This document shows positions 32,892 to 44,719 of a DNA stretch of 64,000 bases, piece after piece. The DNA comes from Sordaria brevicollis. Taxonomy: Eukaryota > Ascomycota > Sordariomycetes > Sordariales > Sordariaceae. Location: contig JAUTDP010000008.1 of the NCBI GenBank assembly GCA_033439795.1, forward strand, positions 2,356,001-2,420,000. The letters are read 5' to 3'. The notes beneath the pieces are model-generated. The model worked only from the letters and a program-made list of their open reading frames with translations, did no database searches and was not told where the DNA came from. The stretch's first letter is position 1; each line of letters begins with the position of its first letter. A program made the translations under genes and the position numbers.

Positions 32892-35834
32892 TGTGAAGGT
32901 GTGCTGTTGTTGTTGGTTGGAATGTGAAGGAAACACAATATGGTCTCTTATTCTAAGAGACACTGGAAGCTCTTTGTATAAGATGGAAGTCTATGATGAA
33001 CAAAAGACGAGAGTGTGCAAGCCCGGGAATAGCTGCGGCAGCCATGGCCTCTTATACTCTTTCGAGTCTCCTTCCGTCGCCCCTCACTGATAAGGGAATA
33101 TCTGACCGGGATAGCAACAGGCCCGATCGATCGGCATACCGTTGGCAGGAGGGGGAGGCAATGGACTGAGCCAAAGCAAGGCAAGCAGGCGTCATGGTGG
33201 ACAGCGAACCAAAGAAAACACGAGACTGCAGGGTATGACTACAGGAAGAGGGGAGGACCGAGATCTGCACGTCCAACGTCCGTTTCTACAGACCAGACTT
33301 CTCGGCGAGCTACGAAGGCAGACGAGAGCGGTGGTGGTGGCTCGGTGGGAAGACTTGTCGGACGTCTGGCGATGCAGGGGCCGAGACTCTCTACTGGAGG
33401 GGTTCTTGGAGTGTAGGTAGATAGACGATGGAAGCGAAAACGTATGATTCTGACGGGCGAGGGGTACGTAGCCGGAAGAGCGAGACGTAGAGAATGTGAC
33501 GGTACGGGAAGCTTCCACTGGTCAATTTTCCCATTGTCTGTCTGCACTTGCAGAAAATGAACGCTATGATGGATTCTTTTCCATCAGCCCGGTAGGCGCC
33601 CCCCGCCCTTCCAATGGCCAGCATTCTCGAAAGGAGGCTTCAAGTGAAGCTGCTGGCTGCATCCGGCCGGCTCAGAATTTCCGAATCCTGTCCGCAGTTT
33701 TGGGGTTTGGGTATTTGGGAGACACACTCAACGAGAGAAGCAAAGAAAGAAGAAAGGAACTCTCCGATTTGAAATGCGGGGAAGGCTCAATTGCATACAG
33801 TACTCTGAACCAACAGTTGGAAGCAAAAGAGGTCACAAGCTCGTTGCTGTGGATGAAGTGTTCATGCAAGATGCTATTCCCGTGCTGTTCTATCCTCTCG
33901 ATGTCAATGTCGATGGAGAAAAGAGGAGTAAAAGCTGATGAGGGTTGGGGATATAGAGGAAATCATCGGCTCTTGGCGCATGTCGAGAGTGATCGTCCCG
34001 ACTTCTCCATTGTCATGATTTGAGATTGACGAACGAGAGGTGACGAGACGGATGGATACGCGTAGGTAGAGGCTGGGATGAGAGCTTCCACTTCGTTGTC
34101 GTTGCAGTTGAGTGTTCAGTTGTGAAGTCGCTGATGTGCCCAAAGTCAAATGAGAGTGACTGACAAGTGGGGCAACGTTACCTACTAGGTAGTTCACGCT
34201 AACTTCTTAGGGCAGCCCTATCCAGCCTCACAGCGGAGTCCAAAGACAGTGTTGGGTGTCCAGTCTTGCTCTGTCGGCCCTTTTCCCGCTTCATCATGTC
34301 AACAATGTCGTGGTGAAGCACCTGAGGTTGGTGAGCCCATCTCCTGAGTTTTGTGAGGAACTTTTCCCGTACTATTATCGAGCCGCCGGAATTCTGACCT
34401 TCTCTTATCTTTCGTCATCCATCTTTCTCTCGATCACCAACTAAATGTGCTTCACGTTTCAACGAAAGCAAACGCCTGGTCGGCACCTTTAAGCCGAGTA
34501 CAGTACTCAAATACCGTGTTCTAAAGCTGTCGTTCGTTGACAGCCAACCGCCGCACGCGGGCCCGATCCGAGAAAGAAGACCCCGCTCACGCCGCCGTTC
34601 GTGCTGTGTTCCAACCCCAGACTTCCATTCCCCGTTTCTACCTACTTTCTTATAAACGACAATTTTCCGCTCCACCGAACGCCGCTGTCTCACGCAGACT
34701 AATATCCGTGCTAGTCCTCCCTCGTTCTCCTCCTTGAAGCTTTCTCGTTTGTGCATCGTGACCTTTTAACGCCTCCCCCGCGCGCCTTTGTGTCACCAAT
34801 GGTTGGGTTGGGGTAAAGCTAGCTGAGACGACGACGGCGGTTGGTTGGTAACAGTACCGCTCAGCTACTGTTGTCAAGACCAAAAGAAAAGCAAAGGGTC
34901 GAACTTCCGCTCGAGCGAAGAAGCATCAATACGGCACATCCACCTGGCCGGTGCTGCAAGTGACGACGAGGCTTATAAGCCACCATATGAGGGGTCTGGA
35001 ATCTGGAACCCTTCCTTTGACGCAAGACTATACCAAAACTGCGTTTGGGTTTGGGGGTTCCGAGACATGAAAGCTTCTTCCCCGCATTCTTTGTGCTACC
35101 TAGCTGCCGGCGTCAGGGACGGCGTGGGTATACATACAGCTGCGTGTATAGCTTCAACATTTACGCCAATTTTGGTTGCTGCCTACGTAAAATGGATGAA
35201 CTAGCAAATTGTGTGAATTCCAAGTTGTAATGTTACAAAATGTCGTGGAAGATGGACATGGTCGGTGACCTTTGAAGCGAAGCCCGAGATGGCTGTCAGA
35301 TAGATATCTCGCGGCATGATGGATCGAGCCCAGGCTTCAACTGAGCTCACTACAGTCTAAACAATGGCCTGAGAAAACTGGCACATTGAAGATCTAGAGA
35401 TTCGGCAAGCTGTGAGATTGATACGAGATGGAAGCGATCGGTAAGCCCGCCCGAAGTACGTCCAGTCCAGAACGGGCCTAATCAGACCACCCGGCGCGGA
35501 CCGTAGGTAGTCGTGGTGCTGACCATCCCTGCTCACGGAGGAGAGTTGCAGTGGAATCCTTAGAGCGACTTCGCCCGAACTGTCAGGAGGGCTGGCACGC
35601 TGTCTCCGGAACCAACCGATCGGCCCTATAAGTGACCCCTTCCAAGCGGACCGTTGCTCTGCGCAACGACGTGCTAAACATCAACATGTCAACAAACAAG
35701 TTAGGGGCCTATCACGCCGACGCAATTCTACTAGCATTAGTTTCTCTTTTCTATGCATCGCCATTATATAAACATCGGCGCCCGCTGCCTGCCAAATAAG
35801 ATGCGGACTCGCTCCAAGAAACAAAACATTACAC
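32892..35834. other. 2.9-kb region between adh-1 promoter and Arp3 3' end
   Basis: GC-balanced and not RIP-mutated, hence presumably single-copy. It includes the adh-1 promoter. The longest frames (175 codons at 33496-34023 plus, 119 codons at 34845-35204 plus) show no domain, and opposite-strand frames overlap them. The size exceeds neighbouring spacers, so a non-coding RNA or unrecognised small gene is possible. Confidence 0.5.
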
Positions 35835-37530
35835 TCAAGATCCACCAGGTCCTCCGAGCAGAGCGAACCGGCGCACAATGCTGGGTCCGTATTCTTGGTA
35901 CTGTCAAGTTCCGTTAGCAACCGACTGAACTGGACGAGAACGGTAAGCAGACATACCTCCGCCTTGGTGTGGCAGTACGACCGGAACTCGGGCGTCTGGC
36001 CGAGCAAGCTACCACCGAACCACGGGCCGTGCCGTTGCCTCTTGTGCGTGATAACCTGGACATCAAGACCACCACTCTTGGCTCCACCGCTGCGAACCTC
36101 AGAGGCCTTGATTCTCGTATCCACAAGCTGCTTGATGTCGCGCTGTAGCCTGCGGCCAAAGTCCTTGTAGAGCGTGCTGCCACCCGACAGAACAATGTTC
36201 TTGTAGAGACCACGACGGACATCGATAGGCGAAGACTGGATGACGCCATCGACAACCACGGGCAAGGGGGTAAGGAAGTCGGACGAGTAAATCTCGGGGT
36301 TGAAGAAGATCTCGGGCGCCATGAAACGCTCATAACCAACATCGACCGTAACTTGGCGGCCGCCGGGCTGGGTAATGGTGTGCTTGAGGAACCGGCTGCG
36401 ATCGCGGTCGTACTTGGCGAACTCCTTGACAATATCCGGGCAGACATAGCAGTACTCCTCCTTGATCTCCTGGGCCGTCTTGAGAGACGAGTCGGGCTCG
36501 CCACGGTCACGGAGAAGCGACTGGACGAAGTAGGTGATGTCGCGACCGGCGATAGGAATCGACTTGATGGATGAGCCGATGACGTAGCCTTCGGCGACGG
36601 GAATAACGTGTGTGACGCCGTCACCGGAGTCAATGACAGTACCGGTCAGGGATCTGTCCTGGACCTTTGATGACGTCCAAGAAGCCGCAAGAGCCAGGAC
36701 GGCCTGGACGGCGATGTAGAGACCGGCGCAGTTGAAGGACTCGAAGAAGATCTCGGCGGTGTTTTCGCGGTTCTCGGGAGGGTTGAGGGGCTGAATCGAC
36801 ATGTTAGTACTGCGAAAATATGTAGTATCGTAAGTGGAAAGTGTGGTCTTACAGGCTCAGTGAGGAGGAAATGGTGGTCCTCGGGCTCTACCCTCAGGTA
36901 CTTGAAGATGGAGTTGGACCAAAACCTTTCCATGTGATCCTAAGCTCCCGTTAGCTCCAACCATCCACCAAATATCATCGAGCAACCTGAACGCACCCAG
37001 TTCTCAATCTGCCCGTGTCTGATGGGATAGTGCAACCCGTAGCCTAACTCCGTCAGCACTGGTTTCCGTTCAGGCGGTGTGGACCAACGTACCAGGGCCA
37101 TTGGCGGCCGCTACGGCTTCGTCGCCGATAAAGTAATCGAGGTCTTCGGTTCCACGCTTTGCTGAGAGATGGCCGCCGGGACCAGCACCGCCGGTGAGGA
37201 AGGACGGTTTGTTGGCGACGGCAGGGCGGCCAGAGCCCGAGCCGCCGGTGCCTGCCGCGGCGCTCTTGGTTGCGATGGCTGTCGGGAATACGAACGAAGG
37301 GGAATCATTGCCGGCGAAACCTGCGAACGGAAGAACTTGGTCAATTGGTGTTCATTCGAATCCGGGGGTGTCGGACATGCGAACCTAGCTTGGAGAAACC
37401 CGTGCCGCTGGTTAGGGGATGTTAGCGATGGCGGCCCCGGGAGCTGTTGTTTAAGGAGCGGGCGGGGTGGAGACGGAACACTTGGAAGCACGTACTTGTC
37501 CATGACAACGGCGGGGGTTGTATTGGCCAT
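35835..37530 (-). CDS. arp3: Actin-related protein 3 (Arp2/3 complex)
   Basis: Seven exons: 37530-37496, 37407-37385, 37320-37093, 37043-36997, 36939-36853, 36790-35957 and 35900-35835. All phases close, giving 439 aa. The protein shows the actin fold: [16 protein letters not shown] at the N-terminus, [19 protein letters not shown] (ATP phosphate loop 2), the Arp3-specific [39 protein letters not shown] and the C-terminal [20 protein letters not shown]. The last exon (22 codons with stop) ends ALLGGPGGS. Arp3 pairs with Arp2 in the seven-subunit complex that nucleates branched actin, needed for endocytic patches and hyphal tip growth. Introns cluster at the 5' end, with exons as short as 23 nt, a common pattern for fungal actin-family genes. 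Confidence 0.96.
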
Positions 37531-38994
37531 TGTTGCGGTGGTTTTGCTGCTACGCGCAGCTCGTGATGGATGCGATTCGGTGAGGGCGCAAAGCAACGAC
37601 CGGGCAACTTGTTAAGAGTTGGTGATGGATGAAGTGACGGGGCGGGAGCGTGGATAGTGGAGGTTGGATGTCCAAGATTACGTGCCTGGTTGAGCTAGCT
37701 CTCCTTACGCCTGGCTGACAGCGCTGGATGATACTGTGGAGGTACCTGTGCGGCTGTGCGCCAAGACCTCGAGTCCCCGTACATGACTCCCCCGTACATA
37801 AGGTACGGCGATCCACTTTGTCAGTTGTCGGGTGCATTCCTAACGACGCCATAGCTGGAGATGCCGGAGCCTACCTACTTAGCTGTAACAAGGGAACTTC
37901 CACCAAACAACACCGGCCCGGGCTGTCTGGCTTCACTAGTATATAGTATATGCTAGTGGCGACTTCTCAACACGTCGAGGATTATGGTTGACTCTTCATC
38001 ATTCATTCGCTGCTAGGACTTCCAGATACCATGGGTAACCTGAGCGCGGATCCCGACTCTCCGATCCCAGGCACCGGAGCTCGAACTACACGGCAGGCAT
38101 CCCCGGGCCCGGACGGTGATAGCTGGGAAAAGTGGGGCCGGTCGGGATCAAGCTATAGCGAAAACGCCGAACGGACAGAACATCTCTCGCCGAGGAGGAA
38201 GGAGACACCGAGTGGAAGTCACCTGCAACCGGAATTGCGCTTGCCATTTTTACCAGATCCTTTTCAGCTTCATCTTAAGCAACGAAGTCCACTTTGCGGT
38301 GAAGGTACTGACCGTAGAGGTACTGCAGTGGACCTTCACAGCTTCTCATTCATCACAATAATCAACCTGTTCCCGTGTCCACATTTTGTTCTCCAAATCT
38401 TCCTCTCGTAGCCCTCCATCTTAAACCTTTGCCTTCACACATCCTCATTCCGCTCACCTATTACATTCACAGGGTCTCTTCATCCCCAGGCGAATCTGAG
38501 TCCTCGCCCAGCTCGACGGGGATCACTTTTCCAATACCCACTCAATACATCATTTTTACCGGGCATCATTATTTTCTTATCAGGTTGTTGTTGAAGGGGC
38601 AGCCGTGTTTGGCTATCATTTTCATCCCATCTTCCAACAACAGTGCTGGCACTGCTTTGGGTATCGCAAGTCAAGCTACCTTCCTACAATACTCCGCCCC
38701 AACCCGATTTCAACATTCAGAATTTCTTGCTACGCGCATCGAGAAAAAGCCAGTTCACGAGGACGCGCTCTTGGATGCTGTTTCGTCCGATCCTTTGCCC
38801 TCAAATCGATTAGCCCTTCCAGCCATCTCTGTCCACAGGCCTCGATTTCTACAACAAAACTGAGGGCTCAGCATGTCCTCAGACTACATACGCACTTGAA
38901 AGACAAATGCTCCGCCATTAAACAATCCAACCTCGCCAATCACCCTGCTGCTTCGACAACCTCGTCGAGTCCTTGCATCGCGACTTCGACCGCA
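37531..38994. other. Divergent promoter region between Arp3 and the taspase gene
   Basis: 1.46 kb separating divergent genes. A 126-codon frame at 38031-38411 and frames continuing upstream of the taspase start (from 38605) have no recognisable domain and are probably leader sequence. Confidence 0.5.
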
Positions 38995-40914
38995 ATGAGC
39001 AACCACAATGACGGGCCAGACCATGCGTCAGCCGAATCAGATATCGACATGTCAGCCAGTTCCTTCGATTCAGACTGGCCTGACGACCGTGACCAAGGCT
39101 TCGACGGGAGTGTCGAGAGGATATGGAAGCGTACCACGAAGCCAGTTGCGGCCATCTTCGTCCATGCAGGCGCAGGGTACCACAGCGTTACCAACGAAAA
39201 GGTGCACTTGGAAGCATGCAGCGAGTAAGTTGAGCCAAGGGTCACCAAAAGGCGCATTGCTGATGGGTTCGAATTTAGAGCCTCTCGTGTCGCCATGAGG
39301 TTCCTGAAAGCCGGTGCTTCTGCCCCCGAGGCCGTTGAAGCCGCTATCAGGTGCTTGGAGGACAAAGAGATTACGAATGCCGGCTTCGGAAGCAATCTCA
39401 ACATGGATGGTGTTGTCGAATGTGACGCAACCGTAGTCGACCATCTGGGGAGAAGTGGTGCTTGTGGCGCTGTTCCCGGTAGGCCTCAAACACCGATCTC
39501 ACATGTAGGCGGGCAGAAGAGACGCTGACCCATTCTGGCATACGCAGGCATCAAGAACCCCATATCGCTTGCCAAGTTGATTCTTGACAGGAGTAGCCAG
39601 CCTCTTTCACTTCGCAGAGTACCGCCGAATATCCTTGTGGGTCTAGGAGCTAGGGACTTTGCCGAAGAACACGGGATGGCCACCGTACCGAATGAACACC
39701 TCATATCCAAAAACGCAAAGGATCGGTTTCTTCGCTGGAAAGAGGACCTGAAGAAGGCAGAAGCGAGACAGACTACCCCAGGCAGTAGCTCTTCCCATCT
39801 TCCACAAGCTTCGCCTAGAAACCTAGAGGCGCATCGCCCGTCCCCGACGCCTAGTGACTACGAAAAAGCCGCGGAAACCCTGAACGCAGCCAATTTACGT
39901 CGCGACCACGCGAGTGCCATTTTGACCGGGATCTGGAATGAGGGCCAGCCCGACTCGCCTTATGGTAGAGGGTCACCCTTACTGGGTGAGAATGGATCAC
40001 CAGTAACACCTCGTACACCCCGTACACCTCAGAGAAGCCTTACCAACGGAGGAAGCAGGCCAGTTGATCGAGGTGCCATGAATTATGTTTCAGCTGCTTT
40101 TCAGTCACGCAACGCAGGTGCAAAGAAGGCAGTAGCACGTAATAGTCACAGCGACGATATTGGTTATTTCCCAACTACTGGAAATAACCCAAGGACATCT
40201 CCGTCATTGTCAACAAATGATGGATTTATGGGCGAAAAGAAGGATCACGATCATGCCCTAAACACTAGGGAGATCGAGACGGAGGAACAATTTACTGCAA
40301 CGGCCCAGATTAATGAGGAGCTGCCTTCAAGAGCAAATGAACTGGACGAAGATCTAATAACTGATACAGTAGGCGCCATTGCCATTGACCTAAAGGGACA
40401 CATCGCCGCAGGTTCCTCCTCCGGCGGCATCGGCATGAAGCACCGTGGTCGCATCGGTCCTGCTGCCCTCGTCGGAATTGGAACGGCCGTGATCCCTGAG
40501 GATCCAGACGATCACACAGGCACCTCCATAGCCGCTGTCACCAGTGGAACGGGCGAGCACATGGCGACCTCGATCGCCTCAGCCAAATGTGCAGAGCGTC
40601 TGTTTGAATGCAGCCGCCGTGGCTTTGGAGGACACAGCATATCAGAGTTAGATGAGCACGCGCTGCTGGAGGCTTTCATCCTGGACGATTTCATGGGCCA
40701 CCCGGGCGTCAAGAATCAACCCTCTGCGGGTGCAATCGGAGTCATGACCGTGAAGAAAGACCGGACAGGCTACTACTTTTACTTCGCTCACAACACCGAC
40801 TCTTTTGCGCTTGCTAGCATGTCATCAATGGAACGAGAGCCGAGTGTCGTGATGTCGAGGTTGGGAGAGCTTGGACCGGTGGCGCAGGGTGCACGCAGGA
40901 TTCGGATTGACTGA
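38995..40914 (+). CDS. Taspase/asparaginase-type Ntn hydrolase (threonine aspartase-like)
   Basis: Exons 38995-39224, 39279-39478 and 39548-40914, giving 598 aa. After a non-conserved acidic N-terminus comes the alpha-subunit: AAIFVHAGAGYHS, APEAVEAAIRCLED, NAGFGSNLNMDGVVECDA, SGACGAVPGIKNPISLAK. Autoproteolysis is expected at DTVGAIAID, making Thr417 the new N-terminus and nucleophile. The beta-subunit follows with GSSSGGIGMKHRGRIGPAALVGIG and TSGTGEHMA. The family hydrolyses peptide or asparagine bonds after self-cleavage; human taspase-1 cuts MLL and TFIIA. Substrates in fungi are not deducible here. A linker of roughly 200 residues with SPVTPRTPRTPQRS precedes the cleavage site, making the protein much longer than animal taspase (about 420 aa). 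The initiator was chosen as the last ATG before conserved sequence; upstream in-frame ATGs exist. Confidence 0.9.
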
Positions 40915-41466
40915 TCGAGTTCCTTTCCTGGCGGTCAGTGCTCTTTTACTTCTTGCTTTTGGTTCCATCCTTTACTCAAGCGGCGGTGTTCCGGCTTGAT
41001 TTTCTTTGACGGGATTTGGAGTCGGGCATAGAGGGGATGGAGCGGAGTATCAACTCGACGGTTCATCTTGACAACATTCCTAGACGGGCTTGAAAGAAAA
41101 CGGGTTCTTGGACTGCTGATGATATCCTATGAAATACCTTTTGGCAATCCAGGACAAACTGGGAGGATCTCGTCCTGGTGTCACTAAATCCTGATCTACC
41201 TAATCGATCCCCTTGAGGTCCTCTTAACACGATGAATAGACTGCCAAATTTCTCCTGAATTAAAGAACCATATCATTTCCATGATCCATTGCGTGCTCGT
41301 TTCATATTGTCTAGAAAGTCCTCGGATTAAAGTCCTTGACAGTGCAGCATGTCTGATAGTTTGAACTCGTAGATTGTTGAGTTTGTCTTCTTGCTTCGCT
41401 AAAGATACTACAATAACAATACAGAAAGGGATATCTCATAACTACCAACCAAACAGTAATCGTCAC
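40915..41466. other. Convergent 3' flanks of the taspase and SelO genes
   Basis: 550 bp between converging stop codons; no gene seen. Confidence 0.6.
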
Positions 41467-43521
41467 TTACGAACTGCAACTGCACTGCATAGCCTTCTTC
41501 TGCTGGGGCACATCTCCCGTCCACCTCTCCTCCTCGGCCTTATCACCCTGATAAACCCCCTTGCCCTTCGGCCCATCCTCAAACTCCTTACCCGTCCAAG
41601 CATCTTCAAACGGGTGTGTAGCCATGTGCAACACCCTCTTGAGCACATCTCTCTCGCCCTCCTTCTCCACACGACGAATCACTTCGTCCAAAATCCATCC
41701 CCTGGGGATAAAGCTAGGGTTAACCTTCTTCATGGCAGCCACACGCTCATCGGAATCAGCCCCTTCAGAAGACCAATCCTCCTCGATCCGCTGCCTCCAC
41801 TTATCCAACCACTCGCCCACTTGCTTACAAGCCTTTTCCTCGTCTGTTCCCGGTCCAGGAACACCCTCAACCTTGGAGAAGAACACATCAGCCGCCTTTT
41901 GGCGCGCCTCTTCGGTCTGCAAGTCAGCTGTCTTGAGCGAAGAAAGACGGCGGAAAAACAGGTTGTAATCAAGCTCGAGGGCTTCCATCATATTCAACAA
42001 AGAATCAAACAGCGAGTCAAAATCGGTTTCCTTGTAGTTCTTCAACCCCAAGCGGGCAGTGAAAAGGCGCTTGAACTCGGCCATGAAGACGGCCTTGAAC
42101 TCTTCGCCCGCCTGGGTGATGAGCTTGTGCGCGCGCTCCTCGATGGGTTTGGAAGCGACGTCGTCGTCAAAGTTGAGACCGTTTTGAACAAAAGACTCGG
42201 AGTCGACGTCCGGGCCGGCGCCAATCAGCTCGCCCAAGGCTTCGCCCAGTCGGACTAGGTTCCACCAGATGATGGTCGCCTGGTTGCGGTAGCTGTAGCG
42301 CAAGGCAAAGTCGTCGTGGTTGGGCGTGTAGTTGGGGTCGAAGTTGTCCATGAAAGCGAAAGGACCAAAGTCGATGGATAATCCGTAGACAGATGTGTTG
42401 TCCGTGTTGAGCACGCCGTTCATGAAGCCGTAGATTTGCCACTTGGCTACAGTTAAAGCGTTGCGCCGGATGATTTCACGATACAGACGATGGAACCGGT
42501 TTTCTTCTGCTCCTGGGGGACCCTCGATGGTTTCTTTGGGAATCCCCCGAGGAGGTTCGTGGCCGGGTTTTCCTTCGGGGTCGGTTAGCCGCCCCGGCAG
42601 GTTGTTCCATCCCCCGAAAACTTCTTCGCCGATGAAGGTGGCTAGTTGACGCACGAGTTTCCTGTCGCCGCGCGCGCGCAGGATGTCGAAGTTGCCGAAG
42701 CGCAGCCAGCTCTGCGCCATGCGGACCACGATGGCGCCCGGCTCGATGGTCTCGCGCCGCACTCGCGCGTGCGGGAGCAAGCTAATGGCTAGCGCGCGGG
42801 TGCTGGGGATGCCGAGGGCGTGGAGGTGCTCGCTGACGACGAACTCGCGGATGGATGAGCGGAGTACGGCCTTGCCGTCCGCGAAACGGCTGTAGGGCGT
42901 CATGCCGGCGCCCTTGAGCTGGACCTCGTATCGCACACCTGTTGACGGGTTGGTGCCCTCGAAAAGGGAGATGGCGCGCCCGTCACCGAGTTGGCCTGCC
43001 CATTGACCGAACTGGAAACCGCCGTAACATTGGGCCCAGGGGTATCCGGGCCCGGAAAGCGTCTCTTCGTCCCAGCCGATGATCTTGTTGCCTACCACCA
43101 CTTCGCGAAACTCTTCGGTTTCTGCTTCGGACAGATTGAGACCGAGGTCGCGCATGGCAGCTGGAGAGACGGCGAGAAGCTCGGCGTCTTGTTGCTTCTC
43201 GGGACGGACCCATGTGAATATAGCGTTTTTTACCTGGCGAGGACCGAGATCATCGCGATCAGCTTTGTGGCTGTCGGCCGGTGTAGGGAAGGCGGCATCT
43301 GGTGGGAGAGAGGCAGTGAAGTGCCATGTCTTTGGAAGAGCGGCTAGTGTTGTACCCTCGGCTGAGAGCGGGTGTGTCCCGTTCTCGGTAGAGATGCCGT
43401 TCAAGGCCATGATGTTGCTGGTGGTGCTGAAGAAGGCCGAGAAGGGTTGGTTTGCATATGGGATGCTTTTCAGATGTTGGGCGACAGCAAGACAGCGGGT
43501 CGCGGGTTTAAAGCGCATCAA
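41467..43521 (-). CDS. Mitochondrial protein AMPylase, SelO/Fmp40 family
   Basis: Single exon, 684 aa. The basic, Ser-rich N-terminus (MMRFKPATRCLAVAQHLKS) looks like a mitochondrial presequence. It is a kinase-fold pseudokinase of the SelO family, which transfers AMP from ATP to Ser/Thr/Tyr of mitochondrial redox proteins. Visible are Lys203 in VQLKGAGMTPYSRFADGKAV, the conserved Glu in SIREFVVSEHLHALGIP, MNGVLNTDN with Asp374 and Asn375, and the metal-binding Asp384 in SIDFGPFAFMD. The tail reads MQCSCSS. In animal SelO the equivalent C-terminus carries selenocysteine, here replaced by Cys, as fungi lack the Sec machinery. An internal Met38-Met39 region could start a non-mitochondrial form. 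It converges with the taspase gene. Confidence 0.95.
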   Translation of the reverse strand: MMRFKPATRCLAVAQHLKSIPYANQPFSAFFSTTSNIMALNGISTENGTHPLSAEGTTLAALPKTWHFTASLPPDAAFPTPADSHKADRDDLGPRQVKNAIFTWVRPEKQQDAELLAVSPAAMRDLGLNLSEAETEEFREVVVGNKIIGWDEETLSGPGYPWAQCYGGFQFGQWAGQLGDGRAISLFEGTNPSTGVRYEVQLKGAGMTPYSRFADGKAVLRSSIREFVVSEHLHALGIPSTRALAISLLPHARVRRETIEPGAIVVRMAQSWLRFGNFDILRARGDRKLVRQLATFIGEEVFGGWNNLPGRLTDPEGKPGHEPPRGIPKETIEGPPGAEENRFHRLYREIIRRNALTVAKWQIYGFMNGVLNTDNTSVYGLSIDFGPFAFMDNFDPNYTPNHDDFALRYSYRNQATIIWWNLVRLGEALGELIGAGPDVDSESFVQNGLNFDDDVASKPIEERAHKLITQAGEEFKAVFMAEFKRLFTARLGLKNYKETDFDSLFDSLLNMMEALELDYNLFFRRLSSLKTADLQTEEARQKAADVFFSKVEGVPGPGTDEEKACKQVGEWLDKWRQRIEEDWSSEGADSDERVAAMKKVNPSFIPRGWILDEVIRRVEKEGERDVLKRVLHMATHPFEDAWTGKEFEDGPKGKGVYQGDKAEEERWTGDVPQQKKAMQCSCSS

Positions 43522-44719
43522 GGGCGAGACGATATGACGGTAGATGTTGGGTGGTTGAAAGGTTGAAATAGAAAGTAGTTTGTCTTACACTCGGCCCTAT
43601 CTATATATAAGAGGCTGATCTGTAAGCGGCTGTAGTGGCAATCTTATATGTGAGTGGAAAAGGTGATATTCGTTGGCCCAAGGTTGGGGTTATTCAGCCA
43701 AGGGGAATTAGTAAGGCAAAGTTCTACCTAGGTACAAGCATCTGCGGGAAGTCATTGATTACATTAGACTCAAACCGCCAACTACATGTTTCGCGAGTTC
43801 TCTGTGATCTCTGTTCCTGACGACATGAACATGAGATGAGCAAAAGCTCCGGGTGGCGGAAACCGTTCATTTCATTGTGCTTCCAGTGATCTCGGTACAT
43901 AAAGTCCCTGGATGATTATGCAATCGACAGGTGCCAAGACATTTAAGGAGGATCAGATAAGGATCATAGAGGATTAGGACAACCTCTTCTCGAGTCTTTC
44001 CTCATTCTCACCTCTCTGTGTCGAAGTTCTCTCCTTAGAAGGCTGGCTTCTCATCATCGCAGACCTCCAAGTGGAATTTAATCGCAAATCGTACCTAACC
44101 TTCACCGTCGTTCGTCTCGCCCCTTCCACAGAAAACAGATCTTCTCCGGCGCTCTGGGTATGGCGTCATAGCCGTGACCAATCGTGCCCCGCACTGATTA
44201 TTGTTAGTGCGGGGTGGAGCTCTGTACCGGTACCTCGTCGGCTTCTGTTTACTTTGTGCCCCTGAGTCTGACATGCGAAAGGAAGCAGGTAACACAAAAG
44301 CGGTCAAATGAGGCAGTGAAGCTATTCAGGACTGACGGAGTGTGAGAAATTCTCATGGACACTCTGTGATTCAGGTTCCACCTTGTTTACAGCTCTATCC
44401 AGAACGAGATGTAGAACTGATAAAGCTTCCAAGACTCTAGTGGGTCCAATGATTTTCCTTTAGAAGCAAGTACCTTGCTGGCTAAAGCTATCCTCTTTTA
44501 GTCCGCCCCCTCTTCTCGTTGCGACAGTGGGAATAACGACAGAGGTTTACCAGTAGTCTATATCCAAGAACGCCAACGACGTTGTATCTCACGCCATTGC
44601 TCACTGTTTATATTCAGCATTGACTTTTGGTTCTTTTCTCCTCCTCTCCTTTATCTTTGGCCGCACCGCAATAGCTTGCTATCCACCTGACCACCAGCAA
44701 CCTCATAACCAAAAAAAAG
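43522..44719. other. Divergent intergenic region, no gene seen
   Basis: 1.2 kb between divergent SelO and aldo-keto reductase genes. Short frames on both strands have no domain. Confidence 0.55.

Noticed and set aside
33496..34023. 175-codon plus-strand frame in the adh-1/arp3 spacer
   Set aside because: No recognisable motif, overlaps antisense frames, and no splice partner found.
38605..38994. In-frame upstream extension of the taspase protein
   Set aside because: Upstream residues are Ser/Cys/His-rich without conservation features and include likely leader sequence; the downstream ATG at 38995 directly precedes an acidic region typical of these proteins. A longer form is not excluded.
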